This document shows, in pieces, positions 37,673 to 48,496 of a DNA stretch of 64,000 nt (its first letter is position 1; the number at the start of each line of letters is the position of its first letter). The DNA comes from Rhodopirellula europaea 6C (GTDB taxonomy: Bacteria; Planctomycetota; Planctomycetia; Pirellulales; Pirellulaceae), in the NCBI RefSeq assembly GCF_000338295.1, contig NZ_ANMO01000122.1, forward strand, positions 1-64,000, given 5' to 3'. A model generated the notes under the pieces. That model saw only the letters and a program-made list of their open reading frames with translations, searched no databases and had not been told where the DNA came from. Position numbers and translations under genes: made by a program.

Positions 37673-38914
37673 TTAGAAATTTTCGAATGCCAGCGACTCA
37701 CCCAATCGAGGGTCGCGAACTGCAACAACACGAGTTCCGGCGGCCAATTTGAGCATCAGGCCCAACATCAATGCGACCATTCCGATCACGCAGACCAACG
37801 TCGCGATGATCCCGGTTGCGCCGCCCAGCCCCACGCCAGCTTCGGGCATGATGATCCAATACAGATCAATCAGGTGCAAAACCAGAATGTAAGCGGCCCA
37901 GCTTGTGATCAACCAAGGGCGGCGACGAACGTGGCGGCTCATCGTGCCGGCAAATGGTAGGCCCCAGTGAAGGACCATCAGCAGGACCGAAACGTTGAAC
38001 CATCCATCGGTCGAACGGGTGTAGAACCAGTGCGTTTCTTCAGGAATGTTGGCGTACCAGATCAGCATGTATTGGCTGAAGGAGATGTATCCCCAGAAGC
38101 AAATGAATCCGAAGATCAGTTTGCCCAAGTCGTGATAGTGTTCCACGGTGACTTCGTCTCGCATCGCACCAGCACGTTGCAGCAAAAAGCTGAACAGGCA
38201 GATCGCACAGTGAGCGGACAAAATGCTGCCGGTGAAGATGTAAACGCCGAACATGGTCGAAAACCACATCGGAGCGAGGCTCATCACCCAATCGAAAGCA
38301 GCAAATGACGTGCAAAACGCGAATGCGATGACAGCGGGACCGCTGCGAGCCTGCAACTTTTCGGTAATCGTGATTTCGCCGGTTTCATCCTGTCGTTGGC
38401 TACCGCGGTAATACCACGCAGCGATTCCACACCAAACGGTCAAATAAATCAGCGAACGAAAAACAAACCAATTCGGGTTCAACCAGAGCGATTTCTCTTT
38501 CCAAATTGCATCCGGAATTCCATGGTCGGCTTGGTATCCCTCGACAGACCAAGCGTACAGCGAACCGGTGTATGCCGAGACCGCGATGGGAATGAACAAC
38601 AAAGCGAGTGGGATGACCATGATCATCATCAGCTCAGCAACTCGTCGAACCACAACGCTCCAACCCGCACGCGTGAGGTGCTGGATCAAGACGAAGAACA
38701 GCGACCCAATCGCGAGGGTCAGACAGTACATGTAAGCCACCAAGTACGATGACATCCCAAATCGGCCGCCAATGGCAGAGTTGGAGAAGAACGCACCGCC
38801 GACCAGTGCCACGATGCCACCGATGATCATGGGCAGCGACAACCCGGCCAAAGAGGCGGGAAGTTGGAATGCCGGGTCATCGGCAGGCTTGATAGCGACC
38901 GCTTTATGTGACAT
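37673..38914 (-). CDS. actF: Alternative complex III subunit ActF
   Basis: ActF is a polytopic membrane subunit of the quinol:electron acceptor oxidoreductase (alternative complex III), related to ActC/NrfD but lacking part of its quinol site. The 413-residue product has about ten hydrophobic helices, with typical segments AFDWVMSLAPMWFSTMFGVYIF and FSQYMLIWYANIPEET. The ATG at 38914 (MSHKAVAIKP) is used; the frame continues upstream to 39034 without family-like sequence, and that part abuts the actDE stop. Its place after actDE is the canonical order. Confidence 0.92.
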   Translation of the reverse strand: MSHKAVAIKPADDPAFQLPASLAGLSLPMIIGGIVALVGGAFFSNSAIGGRFGMSSYLVAYMYCLTLAIGSLFFVLIQHLTRAGWSVVVRRVAELMMIMVIPLALLFIPIAVSAYTGSLYAWSVEGYQADHGIPDAIWKEKSLWLNPNWFVFRSLIYLTVWCGIAAWYYRGSQRQDETGEITITEKLQARSGPAVIAFAFCTSFAAFDWVMSLAPMWFSTMFGVYIFTGSILSAHCAICLFSFLLQRAGAMRDEVTVEHYHDLGKLIFGFICFWGYISFSQYMLIWYANIPEETHWFYTRSTDGWFNVSVLLMVLHWGLPFAGTMSRHVRRRPWLITSWAAYILVLHLIDLYWIIMPEAGVGLGGATGIIATLVCVIGMVALMLGLMLKLAAGTRVVAVRDPRLGESLAFENF

Positions 38915-39034
38915 GGGAAATGTGAGGGCTGAGACTAAGTGATGAAATGACTGTTTTCGTTGCCGGATTGTCCGGCGTCGGGCGTTCTTTGTTCTCGGCA
39001 AAAGCGGTGCCCCGCCAGCCGACCACAGGAACAA

Positions 39035-40567
39035 CTACTCGGCACTGGCGGCTTCTGCCGCCTTGGCTGCTTCGGCTTCCGCGGCGGCTTTCAATTGAGC
39101 CTGAACTTCGGCCTGTTCTCTTTCAATTTTTGTTCGTTCGGATTCAGGAACGTCTTCCAACGATGCGTTTTGACTAACCTGCAATGCTCGCACGTACGCG
39201 ACGATTGCCCAGCGGTCCTTCGCCTTGATTTGCGACGCGTAACCCGGCATTTTGCGAACACCGTTGGTGATCGTGCTGAACAACTTGCCGTCGGGGTAAA
39301 CGTCCGAGTACAGCGTCGGGTCGTGCATGTTCGATGGTGGCGTCCAGGTCGTCGCCAAGATCTTCTGAGCACGACGATTGACCAATCCGTTTCCTCGACC
39401 GTTCATGCCGTGGCAAACCGAGCAGTAAATATTGAATTGCTGTTGGCCGCGAGCCAAAGCTTCTTCGCTCAGCTCAAGCGGGTTCTCGCTCAACCAAGGT
39501 GTGTTGTCAGCGGTGACGGGAGCCGCACTCGTTTCCGCAGTTGGCTCGGATGCCTCGGCTGCTTCACCGTCCTGTTCTTCCGCTGGTTCGTCGGCACCGG
39601 CTTCTGAAACCACTTCGTCTTCTCCATCCACGGCGACGTCGGATTGCATGGCAACCAACTGGGCCGCTCGAGGTGGATCGATGCTGGCCAATTTATCCAT
39701 GTCGATGCCGGTCTTGAAGTTCAAGTCCCAATCCATCTCGCCACGGCGAACCGTTCCCGGAACATCAGGACGCATCGCACGACCATCCGCAAACAAAGTC
39801 GTCGTTTGCTGCGCGTCTTTCGAAGGCGAGAAGTCCATGTCGGGGAAGATGTGGAAACGAGGCGAACTACTTTTAGTCACCCGCATCCGCAATACAGCCA
39901 GTGCAGGAATCGAAGAAAGGCAAATTACTGTCGCCAACGCGATCAACAATCCCTTTGGAATGACCTTGGACGAATCGTCTTCCAATACCGGCTCGACATA
40001 TTCGCCACCGAGTTCACCCAGCAACGCTTTCGCTCCGGCTTCGTCGAATCGCGAATCTTTGGCATCCAGGAACAGGAAGAACGTGTCGTCGGTCACACGA
40101 TCAAAACGTGGACTGGTGAACATCGGGTTGCTGAACCGCGGCAAGCCATTCAACGCCCACATGCCGAAGAACGTTCCGAACGATGCGAGCAGAATCGTCA
40201 ACTCAAAGGTGACCGGGATAAAGGCCGGCAACGAGATGAAGGGCTTGCCCGAGATGATGTATGGGTACTGAATGCCTTCGAACAAGTCGGTTTGACCATT
40301 CAAGCTGATCTGCATCAACAGTGCGATCGTGGTACCGCTCAAACCAGCCGCTAAAGCAATCCACGGCAAAATGGTTGGTTTGATCCCCAGCGCCGTGTCG
40401 ATCCCGTGAACCGGGAACGGCGTGAACGCATCCGCCTTGGTGTAGCCCGCGTCGCGAACACGACGACAGGCTGCCAACAGCGAATCGACATCCGTGAATT
40501 CAGCGACGACACCGTGGACCTTTTTGTCGTCGGCGACCGTCTGCGGTTTGGGTTGGGATTCAGTCAT
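39035..40567 (-). CDS. ActD-ActE fusion: DUF3341 protein with cytochrome c domain
   Basis: Residues 1-190 are ActD-like (DUF3341), with HGVVAEFTDVDSLLAACRRVRDAGY at the start and two helices around 78-98 and 121-145. A third helix lies at about 208-228. A strongly acidic linker (Glu/Ala-rich, about 310-350) leads to a monohaem cytochrome c domain with CSVCH at 382-386 and a later KMPGYASQI methionine ligand, the part normally made by the separate ActE. A charged Ala/Glu tail ends the 510 residues. The continuous frame shows a natural fusion rather than an error. It would relay electrons from the multihaem ActA toward the oxidase. Confidence 0.92.
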   Translation of the reverse strand: MTESQPKPQTVADDKKVHGVVAEFTDVDSLLAACRRVRDAGYTKADAFTPFPVHGIDTALGIKPTILPWIALAAGLSGTTIALLMQISLNGQTDLFEGIQYPYIISGKPFISLPAFIPVTFELTILLASFGTFFGMWALNGLPRFSNPMFTSPRFDRVTDDTFFLFLDAKDSRFDEAGAKALLGELGGEYVEPVLEDDSSKVIPKGLLIALATVICLSSIPALAVLRMRVTKSSSPRFHIFPDMDFSPSKDAQQTTTLFADGRAMRPDVPGTVRRGEMDWDLNFKTGIDMDKLASIDPPRAAQLVAMQSDVAVDGEDEVVSEAGADEPAEEQDGEAAEASEPTAETSAAPVTADNTPWLSENPLELSEEALARGQQQFNIYCSVCHGMNGRGNGLVNRRAQKILATTWTPPSNMHDPTLYSDVYPDGKLFSTITNGVRKMPGYASQIKAKDRWAIVAYVRALQVSQNASLEDVPESERTKIEREQAEVQAQLKAAAEAEAAKAAEAASAE

Positions 40568-40650
40568 GGGAAAATTTCAATGAACAGTTTTCAGTGATCA
40601 GGATTCAGCACGTCAAAGAGGCGTCGACCGCGAGAACGCGGCTAACAAAC

Positions 40651-42072
40651 TCAGTGGTCGCCCTCGTGCGAATGGTCGGCATGAGCCATGTGCAATTCTT
40701 TAGCGAGTGTCGCCTTGGTTTCTGCCATGTTGACGATCGGCATCAATCGGCAGAACAACAGGAACAGGGTGAAGAACAATCCAAACGAGCCAATCAACAT
40801 GCACCAATCGACCCACGTTGGGCTGAAGTAAGCCCAAGCACTTGGCAAGTAGTCACGCGAAAGACTCGTGATCGTGATGACGAAGCGTTCGAACCACATC
40901 CCGATGTTCACGAAAATCGAGACTACGAACATGATCCAAGGCGTTGTCCGTGCCTTCTTCGACCAAAAGATATTGGGCGAGATCACGTTGCAGGCGATCA
41001 TCGTCCAGTAAGCCCACCAGTAGGGGCCGAAGGCTCGGTTGACGAACGCGAATTTTTCCTCAGGGACTTGGCCAAACCAAGCGATGAAGAATTCGGTTCC
41101 GTACGCCAAACCGACGATCAGTCCGGTCGTCAGGATGATCTTGCACATGTTTTCCAAGTGCCGGATCGTGATCAACTTTTCGATATTGAAGATCGAGCGA
41201 GCAGGGACCATCAGCGTGATCACCATCGCGAAGCCGGAAAAGATAGCCCCGGCAACGAAGTACGGTGGGAAGATCGTCGTGTGCCAGCCAGGAACTTGCG
41301 AAACCGCGAAGTCAAAGGACACGATCGTGTGCACCGACAAAACCAGCGGAGCAGCGAAAGCGGCGAGCAAGGCGTAAGCCTTCTCGTATCGCATCCAGTG
41401 CCGCGACGATCCACTCCATCCGAGTGCAAGAACACCGTAGGCAGCACGTCGGAAAGGATTTTTGCTGCGGTCACGGAAGGTTGCCAAGTCGGGAACCATC
41501 CCCATGTACCAAAACAACAACGAAACGGTCGCGTAGGTCGAAACCGCGAAAACGTCCCACAAAAGTGGACTTCGGAATTGAGGCCACATCCAAAGGTTCA
41601 AACTGGGGTAAGGGGCCAACCAAAATGCGAGCCAAGCTCGACCGACGTGAATGCCCGGGAACGTGCCCGCACAAACAACGGCGAAAATCGTCATGGCCTC
41701 GGCGGTCCGGTTGATACTTGTTCGCCACTCTTGTCGGAACAAATACAAAATCGCACTGATCAGCGTTCCAGCGTGACCGATACCGACCCAGAACACGAAG
41801 TTGACAATCGGCCAACCCCAGAAAATCGGCGCTCGGTTACCCCAAACACCAACCCCGGTGTAAATCAGGTATGCGATGCACAAACCCAACATGGTCGCCA
41901 AGTGGACGGATACCAAAAACCCGATCACCCACGCGCGAGACGGCGGTTGCTCGGCGATCTTGCAGACCGCTTCGGTGATCGAGTGATAATTCGTATCGCC
42001 TAGGACCAGCGGTGCACGCTGACCGGGCCGATCGTTCGAATTATCCAGTCCGTTTGGGATTGCGAGAGACAT
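40651..42072 (-). CDS. actC: Alternative complex III subunit ActC (NrfD-like)
   Basis: ActC is the NrfD/PsrC-type membrane subunit that binds and oxidises quinol. The 473-residue product has about ten hydrophobic helices. Typical segments include [29 protein letters not shown] and [25 protein letters not shown] (shown in part). It ends with a His-rich tail ([12 protein letters not shown]). It follows actB after 61 bp and precedes actDE. Assignment to ACIII rather than to another NrfD complex is set by the neighbours. Confidence 0.94.
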   Translation of the reverse strand: MSLAIPNGLDNSNDRPGQRAPLVLGDTNYHSITEAVCKIAEQPPSRAWVIGFLVSVHLATMLGLCIAYLIYTGVGVWGNRAPIFWGWPIVNFVFWVGIGHAGTLISAILYLFRQEWRTSINRTAEAMTIFAVVCAGTFPGIHVGRAWLAFWLAPYPSLNLWMWPQFRSPLLWDVFAVSTYATVSLLFWYMGMVPDLATFRDRSKNPFRRAAYGVLALGWSGSSRHWMRYEKAYALLAAFAAPLVLSVHTIVSFDFAVSQVPGWHTTIFPPYFVAGAIFSGFAMVITLMVPARSIFNIEKLITIRHLENMCKIILTTGLIVGLAYGTEFFIAWFGQVPEEKFAFVNRAFGPYWWAYWTMIACNVISPNIFWSKKARTTPWIMFVVSIFVNIGMWFERFVITITSLSRDYLPSAWAYFSPTWVDWCMLIGSFGLFFTLFLLFCRLMPIVNMAETKATLAKELHMAHADHSHEGDH

Positions 42073-42133
42073 GGAAAGGGCTGAAAAAGGAGGGTTGATT
42101 TCGGAGTAGGAATGCGGGGCAGGGAGTGAATCC

Positions 42134-45100
42134 CTAGACGATTGGCAACTGGAACGGACGAGTCATGTTCCTGGTGTGCTCTTCTTCGCCATGAGCGTGA
42201 TCGTCATGACCGTGTTCGCCTTCGCCATGGCCGTGATCGTCGCTGCCGTGAGCATCGTGACCATGCTCGCCATGGCCGTGATGCGGTTTCTCGAGCGACA
42301 AATCGTCAATTTGCGAACGAGTCATCAACGCGAAAGGAGTGTTGCGAATTCGAGCCTTGTAAGTCGTTCGCGGTTTGACGTTGAGCTGGCTCAACATGCC
42401 ATAACTGCGAGGGTCGTCCTTTGCGATTGAAACAGCGGATTCCGGATCCCCAACGTTGCCAAATTCGATCGCGTTGGTTGGGCAAGCAGCTTGGCAAGCG
42501 GTGACGATCTCGCCATCGCGAACCGGACGGCCGCCATCCTTGCGAGCATCGATCTTGGCGTGCTCGATGCGTTGAACACAGTAGGTGCACTTTTCCATGA
42601 CCCCACGACCGCGAACGGTGACATCGGGGTTGAGCACCAATTGTTGCAATTTGCGGTTGGCGTTTTCGATTGATCCGGGGTAAGCATCGATACCGTAGCC
42701 AACACCAACTTCTTTGTTGTAATTGAAGTAGTTGAATCGGCGAACCTTATAGGGACAGTTGTTCCCGCAGTACCGAGTCCCGATGCATCGGTTGTAGGTC
42801 ATCGCGTTGAGACCTTCGTCGGTGTGAACCGTCGCCGCGACAGGGCAAACCTGTTCGCAAGGTGCGGTTTCGCAATGCATACAAGCGACGGGTTCTTGGA
42901 CGACATCTGCGACGTCTGGATCGCCTTGGAAATAACGGTCAATCCGCAACCAGTGCATCTCACGACTGTTGCCGACTTGTTCCTTTCCAACGATTGGCAC
43001 ATTGTTTTCGCTTTGGCACGCAATCACGCAACCGTTGCAGCCCAAGCACTTGGTCAAGTCAATCGACATGCCCCACTGGGGAATCTTTTCTTTGGTTTCT
43101 TCGATCGTGTTGATCGGTTCTTTCCAAAGCGAACCTTCTTCGCCAACTTTCGGGACGTGGGGTCCCTTGGCTTCCGTGAATTCAGGCAGCTTCTTGAGCA
43201 GCTCCAAGGTGCCTTCGCGAATCAGGCTGAAACTGCGGGTTTCAGCTTCGTCACGTCCAAGCTCATCAATCGCCCAGTGATCCTGGGTCGTGACCAATTC
43301 ATACTCGGTGTATCGAGGACGAGCTTCGACGGGGTGAGCGTACAACATCGAGTCCGTCAACCGGACTGGCGAAACGTTGACGCCGACTGGGTCGACTCCC
43401 ATTTCGTCCGAACCGCCAACGGCACCCACGCGAGTCCGGCCGTAGCCGATCTGGGTGGTGATCACGCCGGGTGCACAGCCAGGCATTTCGTAAACGGGCA
43501 ATTCAACGGAAGCATCGTCTCGACGAATCGCGACCATCAAACCGTGTTTGACTCCCAAACTCTTCGCGGTACGAGGGCTCATGACCGCCGCGTTGTCCCA
43601 AACCAACTTGGTCAGGGCTTGTGGCAGTTCTTGCAACCAACCGTTGTTTGCGAAACGCCCGTCGTAGAGAGCTTCCGATGCGGTGAAGATCACTTCGATG
43701 TCGTCTTGATCGACGTCCAGTGTGATCTCAGGAAGTTCACCTGGCAGCTCGACCGAAACGTCGCCAGCGGAAACTTCTTCAGCGGAAACAACGACGTCTT
43801 CTGAGAAACCGTCGTGCAACAGCTTTCGCCATTGACGATCGCTGATAGCCGATCCGGAAACCGAATCCGCGGTGCGGCGGACCAGTTTCTCACCGTCGGT
43901 CACTTCTTGGCCCAGCATCAACGCGAGGACTTCTGCGACGGAGCGACCACCGAGAAGTGGCATGATTTGTGGTTGGCAAATGCCGTAGTGACCATCGATT
44001 CCGACGCAGTCACCCCAGGATTCCAGAGGGTGGCTCATCGGCAACGACCAACCGCACTTCTCAGCGGTCTCATCGTCGTAAATGCCCAAGTAAATCGAGT
44101 GTTCGACTCGCTCAAGAGCCTTGGCGAAGTTCAAATCACCAGGAGCGGTATGAACGACGTTCGTGTCAACAAACAGGACCGTGCTCAAATCGCCGCTGTT
44201 GATTCGACCATACGCGTCTTTGAGCGAGATCTGATTCTTCAGTTCCGATCCGGCAATCGGACGGAAGGTTTGGATCGAACTCAGCGAACCGAGTTTTGAG
44301 TTCATATCGATGCCCGCGACGATCGCGTCGGCACCCAATGTTTCGCCGACAACCACGACTCCCTTGTCGCCAGCGGCGGCCAAGTCGGCTGCGGCTGCGT
44401 TCAGGAATCGATCCAATCGAGCCGCGGCGTCGATTTCGTTGTACGCAGCACCGTCTTCGGGAAGGTTTTCAAGGTCGTACTGTTCGCCCAGTGTTTCGCC
44501 GGCTTTCACCTTTTCAACACGGCGTCCGAGCTCCGCCAACACAGCCTTCATCTGGCTGGGACGAATCGCGATGCGAACATCGGCGGCGGCTCCGGTGGTC
44601 GTGTACCCGCCTTCGGCGACGTACAGACGACTCATCTCGCCCTTCGTTTCTTCCTGCATCGGATCGCGTTTGGCCGCGAACGTGCGTGAATTGTTTTGAC
44701 TTCCAGCATCATTGCCCAGGAAATCCGACTGGAACGAAACGATGACTTCCGCTTCGGTGAAATCAAACTTCTGAGCAGCTGGTTTGCCGAAGACACGCTG
44801 GGTGGCTTCGTTCATCAAGCCACCATCGATCGGGTCGTAGACGCAAACCGATGCGGCGGGCAATTTCTTTTGCAACTCACCGATCATTCGCAACGTGGTG
44901 GGCGAGGTCGTTGGCGACATCATCACGGCGACCGACTGGCCATCGCCAACCGAACGCAGCAACGCTTGACCGTAGTTTGCAAACGAGTCCCAGTCGGTTT
45001 CGATGCGACGCTTTTCAGTTTTGTCGAACTGAATCGGCACACCGGCTTCGCCGCGGGCTCGATCCGGATCGTACAACCCGAGGACGCATGCTTGCGCGTA

Positions 45101-45532
45101 AGTTCCAGCTCCGCCGCCTGCGGGGTGAGTCGTATTGGGCTCGGCTTTGATCGGGCGACCGTCAACGCAAGTGATCAGCAGATGCTGGACCTCACCGGCG
45201 AGTTCGAAATTGGTTGCTGCTTGATACGTTTCGCCTGGAACCCGATCAGCGGGACGCAGCACAAATGGCGCAATCAGTTCTTCTGGATAACGACACCCAG
45301 CTGCGCCGGCCATGGCCAGCGAAGCACCCATGATTTGCATCCATCGACGACGCGACACACCCTCGGGGAATTCCGACGCCGCGACCGGAAATTCGCGATG
45401 CAGAAAATCGTTGACGAACTTGTCGTCTTGACGATATTCCGACAAGCTTCGCCAGTACTGCGGTTTGCCAGCAGCGGACGAGGAGGAGGCTTCGGAGGAA
45501 TCGAAACCGGCGTCTTGGGTCGAAGTGGTCAT
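42134..45532 (-). CDS. actB: Alternative complex III subunit ActB (fused molybdopterin-like and Fe-S protein)
   Basis: ActB joins a molybdopterin-oxidoreductase-like domain, which binds no cofactor in characterised ACIII, with a ferredoxin-type domain. The N-terminus has a Tat-like signal near residue 60 ([21 protein letters not shown]), with a Cys at a lipobox-like position. Cysteine clusters start near residue 828: [35 protein letters not shown] and CTYC...CQAAC, giving up to four Fe-S centres. The C-terminus is strikingly His-rich ([18 protein letters not shown] and more). The ATG at 45532 ([10 protein letters not shown]) is chosen because the 70 codons upstream look non-coding. It is 1132 residues long. 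Confidence 0.95.
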   Translation of the reverse strand: MTTSTQDAGFDSSEASSSSAAGKPQYWRSLSEYRQDDKFVNDFLHREFPVAASEFPEGVSRRRWMQIMGASLAMAGAAGCRYPEELIAPFVLRPADRVPGETYQAATNFELAGEVQHLLITCVDGRPIKAEPNTTHPAGGGAGTYAQACVLGLYDPDRARGEAGVPIQFDKTEKRRIETDWDSFANYGQALLRSVGDGQSVAVMMSPTTSPTTLRMIGELQKKLPAASVCVYDPIDGGLMNEATQRVFGKPAAQKFDFTEAEVIVSFQSDFLGNDAGSQNNSRTFAAKRDPMQEETKGEMSRLYVAEGGYTTTGAAADVRIAIRPSQMKAVLAELGRRVEKVKAGETLGEQYDLENLPEDGAAYNEIDAAARLDRFLNAAAADLAAAGDKGVVVVGETLGADAIVAGIDMNSKLGSLSSIQTFRPIAGSELKNQISLKDAYGRINSGDLSTVLFVDTNVVHTAPGDLNFAKALERVEHSIYLGIYDDETAEKCGWSLPMSHPLESWGDCVGIDGHYGICQPQIMPLLGGRSVAEVLALMLGQEVTDGEKLVRRTADSVSGSAISDRQWRKLLHDGFSEDVVVSAEEVSAGDVSVELPGELPEITLDVDQDDIEVIFTASEALYDGRFANNGWLQELPQALTKLVWDNAAVMSPRTAKSLGVKHGLMVAIRRDDASVELPVYEMPGCAPGVITTQIGYGRTRVGAVGGSDEMGVDPVGVNVSPVRLTDSMLYAHPVEARPRYTEYELVTTQDHWAIDELGRDEAETRSFSLIREGTLELLKKLPEFTEAKGPHVPKVGEEGSLWKEPINTIEETKEKIPQWGMSIDLTKCLGCNGCVIACQSENNVPIVGKEQVGNSREMHWLRIDRYFQGDPDVADVVQEPVACMHCETAPCEQVCPVAATVHTDEGLNAMTYNRCIGTRYCGNNCPYKVRRFNYFNYNKEVGVGYGIDAYPGSIENANRKLQQLVLNPDVTVRGRGVMEKCTYCVQRIEHAKIDARKDGGRPVRDGEIVTACQAACPTNAIEFGNVGDPESAVSIAKDDPRSYGMLSQLNVKPRTTYKARIRNTPFALMTRSQIDDLSLEKPHHGHGEHGHDAHGSDDHGHGEGEHGHDDHAHGEEEHTRNMTRPFQLPIV

Positions 45533-45602
45533 GGAGGAAAGTCTTCTCAGTTCAGTTTGCGGTGAGTCAGCCGAATTCAGCGGGCCAGTTGTTCTCGATG
45601 GA

Positions 45603-46307
45603 CTATCGGTGACAAACCGCACAATGGACTTGTGGATTGATGTTGTGTTCTTCTCGATGGGCTTTCGCGAATTCTTCCTGGTTGGCGAATTCACCCCAAT
45701 CGTGGTCTTCCGCTTTCCAATCGAGCTTCGTGACAAACTCAACCGGGCGCAGGTGTTCGTTCGGGTTGCGGTGACAAGTGATACACCATGCCATCGACAG
45801 TTGCTCGTGTTGGTACACGACTTCCATTTGGTCGATGCGTCCGTGGCAGGAAACGCAACTGACGCCAGAATTCACGTGTGCGGCGTGATTGAAGTAAACG
45901 AATTCAGGCAGGTTGTGAATTCGCTTCCAAGCAACGCTGCGGCCGGTTTTCCAGCTTTCATGGATTGGTGCCAAGCTGGCTTTGTCGGTGTGAACCGCAC
46001 CCAAAGCGGTTTGACCGTTCTCAGCGGCAGGCGAGTGACAGTTCACGCAGGTTGCCGTTGGAGGCACAGCAGCGTGGGCGGCATCAAAAACGGTGTTATG
46101 GCAATACCGACAATCCATTTTCAACTGTCCCGCGTGAATCGCGTGACTAAATGGGACCGGTTGAGTCGGTTGATAGCCCACGTTGAGAGTCTGAGGGTCC
46201 GTGACCAATCCACCCATGGCAGCGGCGTACACGCCTCCGCCAACAATGGCCAGTCCTAGAACGCCCAAGAAGGGATTGACCCAACGTGGAAACAAAAAAC
46301 GTTTCAT
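45603..46307 (-). CDS. actA: Alternative complex III subunit ActA, pentahaem cytochrome c
   Basis: ActA is the multihaem cytochrome that takes electrons from the Fe-S subunit ActB. The 234-residue product has one N-terminal helix (PFLGVLGLAIVGGGVYAAAM) and five CxxCH motifs at residues 66-70, 87-91, 141-145, 165-169 and 229-233, the last directly at the C-terminus. It is the first gene of the operon; the next gene starts 70 bp on. About 467 bp without a gene lie upstream and should hold the operon promoter. Confidence 0.95.
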   Translation of the reverse strand: MKRFLFPRWVNPFLGVLGLAIVGGGVYAAAMGGLVTDPQTLNVGYQPTQPVPFSHAIHAGQLKMDCRYCHNTVFDAAHAAVPPTATCVNCHSPAAENGQTALGAVHTDKASLAPIHESWKTGRSVAWKRIHNLPEFVYFNHAAHVNSGVSCVSCHGRIDQMEVVYQHEQLSMAWCITCHRNPNEHLRPVEFVTKLDWKAEDHDWGEFANQEEFAKAHREEHNINPQVHCAVCHR

Positions 46308-46774
46308 GATCGATCCAAATCACACGCCAACGGAAACCAAACCCGAACCGCATTTCTCACCTGAGGGATCACCCCGAGTGCAACACGACCGAGCAACGTT
46401 GACGAGACAAGAAAAAGTAATAGAGCATCCGCGCAACTCTTCCGAGCGCGGGCCGGGATTATCAGTCGGAAACACCTGCGAGGGCAAGGCCAGCGAACGA
46501 TCAGCGACATTGTGTCGCACAAAAAACCGAACCTCGGTCGACAATATCGGCCATTGACTGCCCGACTCACCCGTCTACGCATCTGCGCAGCACTCTCCGC
46601 AAGCATCCAAACCGAAACCTGGGGCAATGAGGCAATCTCGGGAACTCGCAGAGACAGCCTTTCCGCTACGCAGAATTGATGAGCAGCATCGCTGCACGAG
46701 GTGAACGCAGGAGCCCCTTATCCCTGCGATGGAGCCAACTTCTCGCCGAACAGGGGCGCCCGGCGTCTCCCCCC
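46308..46774. promoter_or_regulatory. Gene-free region upstream of the ACIII-caa3 operon
   Basis: No gene is supported between pyrF (which ends here on the minus strand) and actA. The promoter of the 15-kb respiratory operon is expected in the part nearest 46308, but I cannot point to convincing hexamers or an operator. No terminator for pyrF was recognised, but pyrF reads toward this region. Confidence 0.4.
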
Positions 46775-47680
46775 CTAGCCCTTCAGCTGTTCATTCATCT
46801 GAACGGTTGCCGCTCGGACCGCGTCCTGCCAATTGCTTTCGTCCGCAGCGACCGAGAACTCTTCCCGTTTATGAGCGAAGATGATGTGCCGCGAACTGTT
46901 CACGACTGCCCCGGCCCCATTGGAATCCATCGCCGCACGCACATCGTCGGCCGATCCGCCCTGAGCCCCAAACCCGGGCACCAACAGAATGCTATGCGGC
47001 ATCGCTTTTCGCAGCTCAACTAGCTGTTCGGGGTAAGTCGCTCCCACGACCGCACCAACCGGCCCGTAGCCATCGGCGTCCAGTCGAGACTTGTTCAGCT
47101 CGGTGACCAACTCAGCCACGGACTGATAGATCGTCTTTCCATCGACGCTGAGATCCTGCAGGTAGCCGCCGCCGGGATTTGACGTCTTCACAAGAACGAA
47201 GATGCCCGCCGCTCGTCGGTCACACACCTCTACAAAGGGTTCCAGGCTGTCTCGTCCCAAATAGGGACTGACCGTCAACGCATCACTTCCCCATGGCGAT
47301 CGCTCTGGTTCTGCACTGCCCAAATAAGCGTCCGCATAAGCCGTTGCGGTACTGCCGATATCGTTCCGCTTGCCATCCGTGATAACGATCAATCCGGCTC
47401 GATTCGCGTGGGCAATGACTTCGCCGAGCGAAACCATCCCGGCCGGGCCGAGCTGCTCGAAAAAAGCCGCCTGAGGCTTCACGCAGGGCACCAAACCCGC
47501 GACCGCGTCGATGATCTCACAGCAAAACTGCGTGTAGGCAGCCGCGACGGAATCCTTGCGGTTCTCGGAAACGCTTTCTCGAAGCGGCTTGGGCAGCTGC
47601 TCCAATCGCGGGTCCAACCCCACGCAAGTCACCGATCCGGTCCGCAAGATTGCCGCATTGAGCTGCGTGGCAAATGTCAT
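46775..47680 (-). CDS. pyrF: Orotidine 5'-phosphate decarboxylase (type 2)
   Basis: This enzyme decarboxylates OMP to UMP, the last step of de novo pyrimidine synthesis, in the cytoplasm. The 301-residue length marks the longer type 2 form. Motifs are VGLDPRLEQLP at the N-terminus, CVKPQAAFFEQLG, the catalytic DGKRNDIGSTA (Asp/Lys/Asp triad) and LVPGFGAQGG at the phosphate site. The ATG at 47680 is used; the codon before it is TTG. Confidence 0.95.
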   Translation of the reverse strand: MTFATQLNAAILRTGSVTCVGLDPRLEQLPKPLRESVSENRKDSVAAAYTQFCCEIIDAVAGLVPCVKPQAAFFEQLGPAGMVSLGEVIAHANRAGLIVITDGKRNDIGSTATAYADAYLGSAEPERSPWGSDALTVSPYLGRDSLEPFVEVCDRRAAGIFVLVKTSNPGGGYLQDLSVDGKTIYQSVAELVTELNKSRLDADGYGPVGAVVGATYPEQLVELRKAMPHSILLVPGFGAQGGSADDVRAAMDSNGAGAVVNSSRHIIFAHKREEFSVAADESNWQDAVRAATVQMNEQLKG

Positions 47681-47789
47681 CAATTACACCCCGTTGAAGT
47701 CTGAATCCAAACAATCGGAATGCTATCGGATTTCGGGCAAACTGTCGGCCCAGCTTCCGCGACTTTTCACCCAAGACGCACAAAGGCGA

Positions 47790-48395
47790 TCAAGCAGCAG
47801 CCAAACCAGACTGCTCGGTCGTACGCTGCAACAACCGCCCGTCATCCAGCCATTCGCTAACAAAGGTCTGGCCCTGCAGAGCCTCCAACTCGACTCGCAC
47901 TGGCACTAGCTCCGGCAACGCATCGCCCGCGGCACACTCTCGTTCGCGAAAACCGCCGCCGATGCTGCCTTCACATTTGGTTGCCAGCGTCAACTTCATG
48001 CCGGCGGTGGTCAGAGGATCGACATTCTGCGGGAACAAATCCGCCTCCGGATCGGCCGAAGCGACATCCATGGCATGCCAACGGCCGTCAATGAACTTCA
48101 CCCAAACCTTGATTCCCAACAATGCGTTGGGCAAGGAACTGTTGTTCACGATCGCCAAGTTCAGCCAGTACTTCAGCACGATTTCATTGTCGCCAGGCGC
48201 CACCCGCCGATAGGTCGCGGTGTCCTCCATCGCCATCAACATCGTGCCACGCAGACCCGTGACGGTGCAGGCGGCTAATTTGGCACGTTCGCGATTGGCA
48301 CGAACCAACCAGAAATAGAAGGTCGACGCGACGGCAAAGAAGGATGCCATCAACGACAAACCTTCACGAGCCATTCCCATGTCATTCCAAGGCAT
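47790..48395 (-). CDS. Hypothetical protein with N-terminal membrane anchor
   Basis: The 201-residue product has one N-terminal hydrophobic segment (GLSLMASFFAVASTFYFWLV) and a soluble, beta-rich domain. VLKYWLNLAIVNNSSLPNALLGIKVWVK resembles the start of an immunoglobulin-like fold. No family is recognised. It lies between pyrF and leuD on the same strand. Confidence 0.65.
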   Translation of the reverse strand: MPWNDMGMAREGLSLMASFFAVASTFYFWLVRANRERAKLAACTVTGLRGTMLMAMEDTATYRRVAPGDNEIVLKYWLNLAIVNNSSLPNALLGIKVWVKFIDGRWHAMDVASADPEADLFPQNVDPLTTAGMKLTLATKCEGSIGGGFRERECAAGDALPELVPVRVELEALQGQTFVSEWLDDGRLLQRTTEQSGLAAA

Positions 48396-48496
48396 CTGCG
48401 TTCTCCCGCGATTCGAACTCTCAACGCCTCCGGTCTACCGAAGGTGAATGAGAGAGCGAAAGAGAGAAACGCGTCAACGCATCGATAAGGCGATGC

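Noticed and set aside
40594-42003. 469-codon open frame opposite actC
   Set aside because: It is the antisense shadow of a clear NrfD-like membrane protein and has no family motifs.
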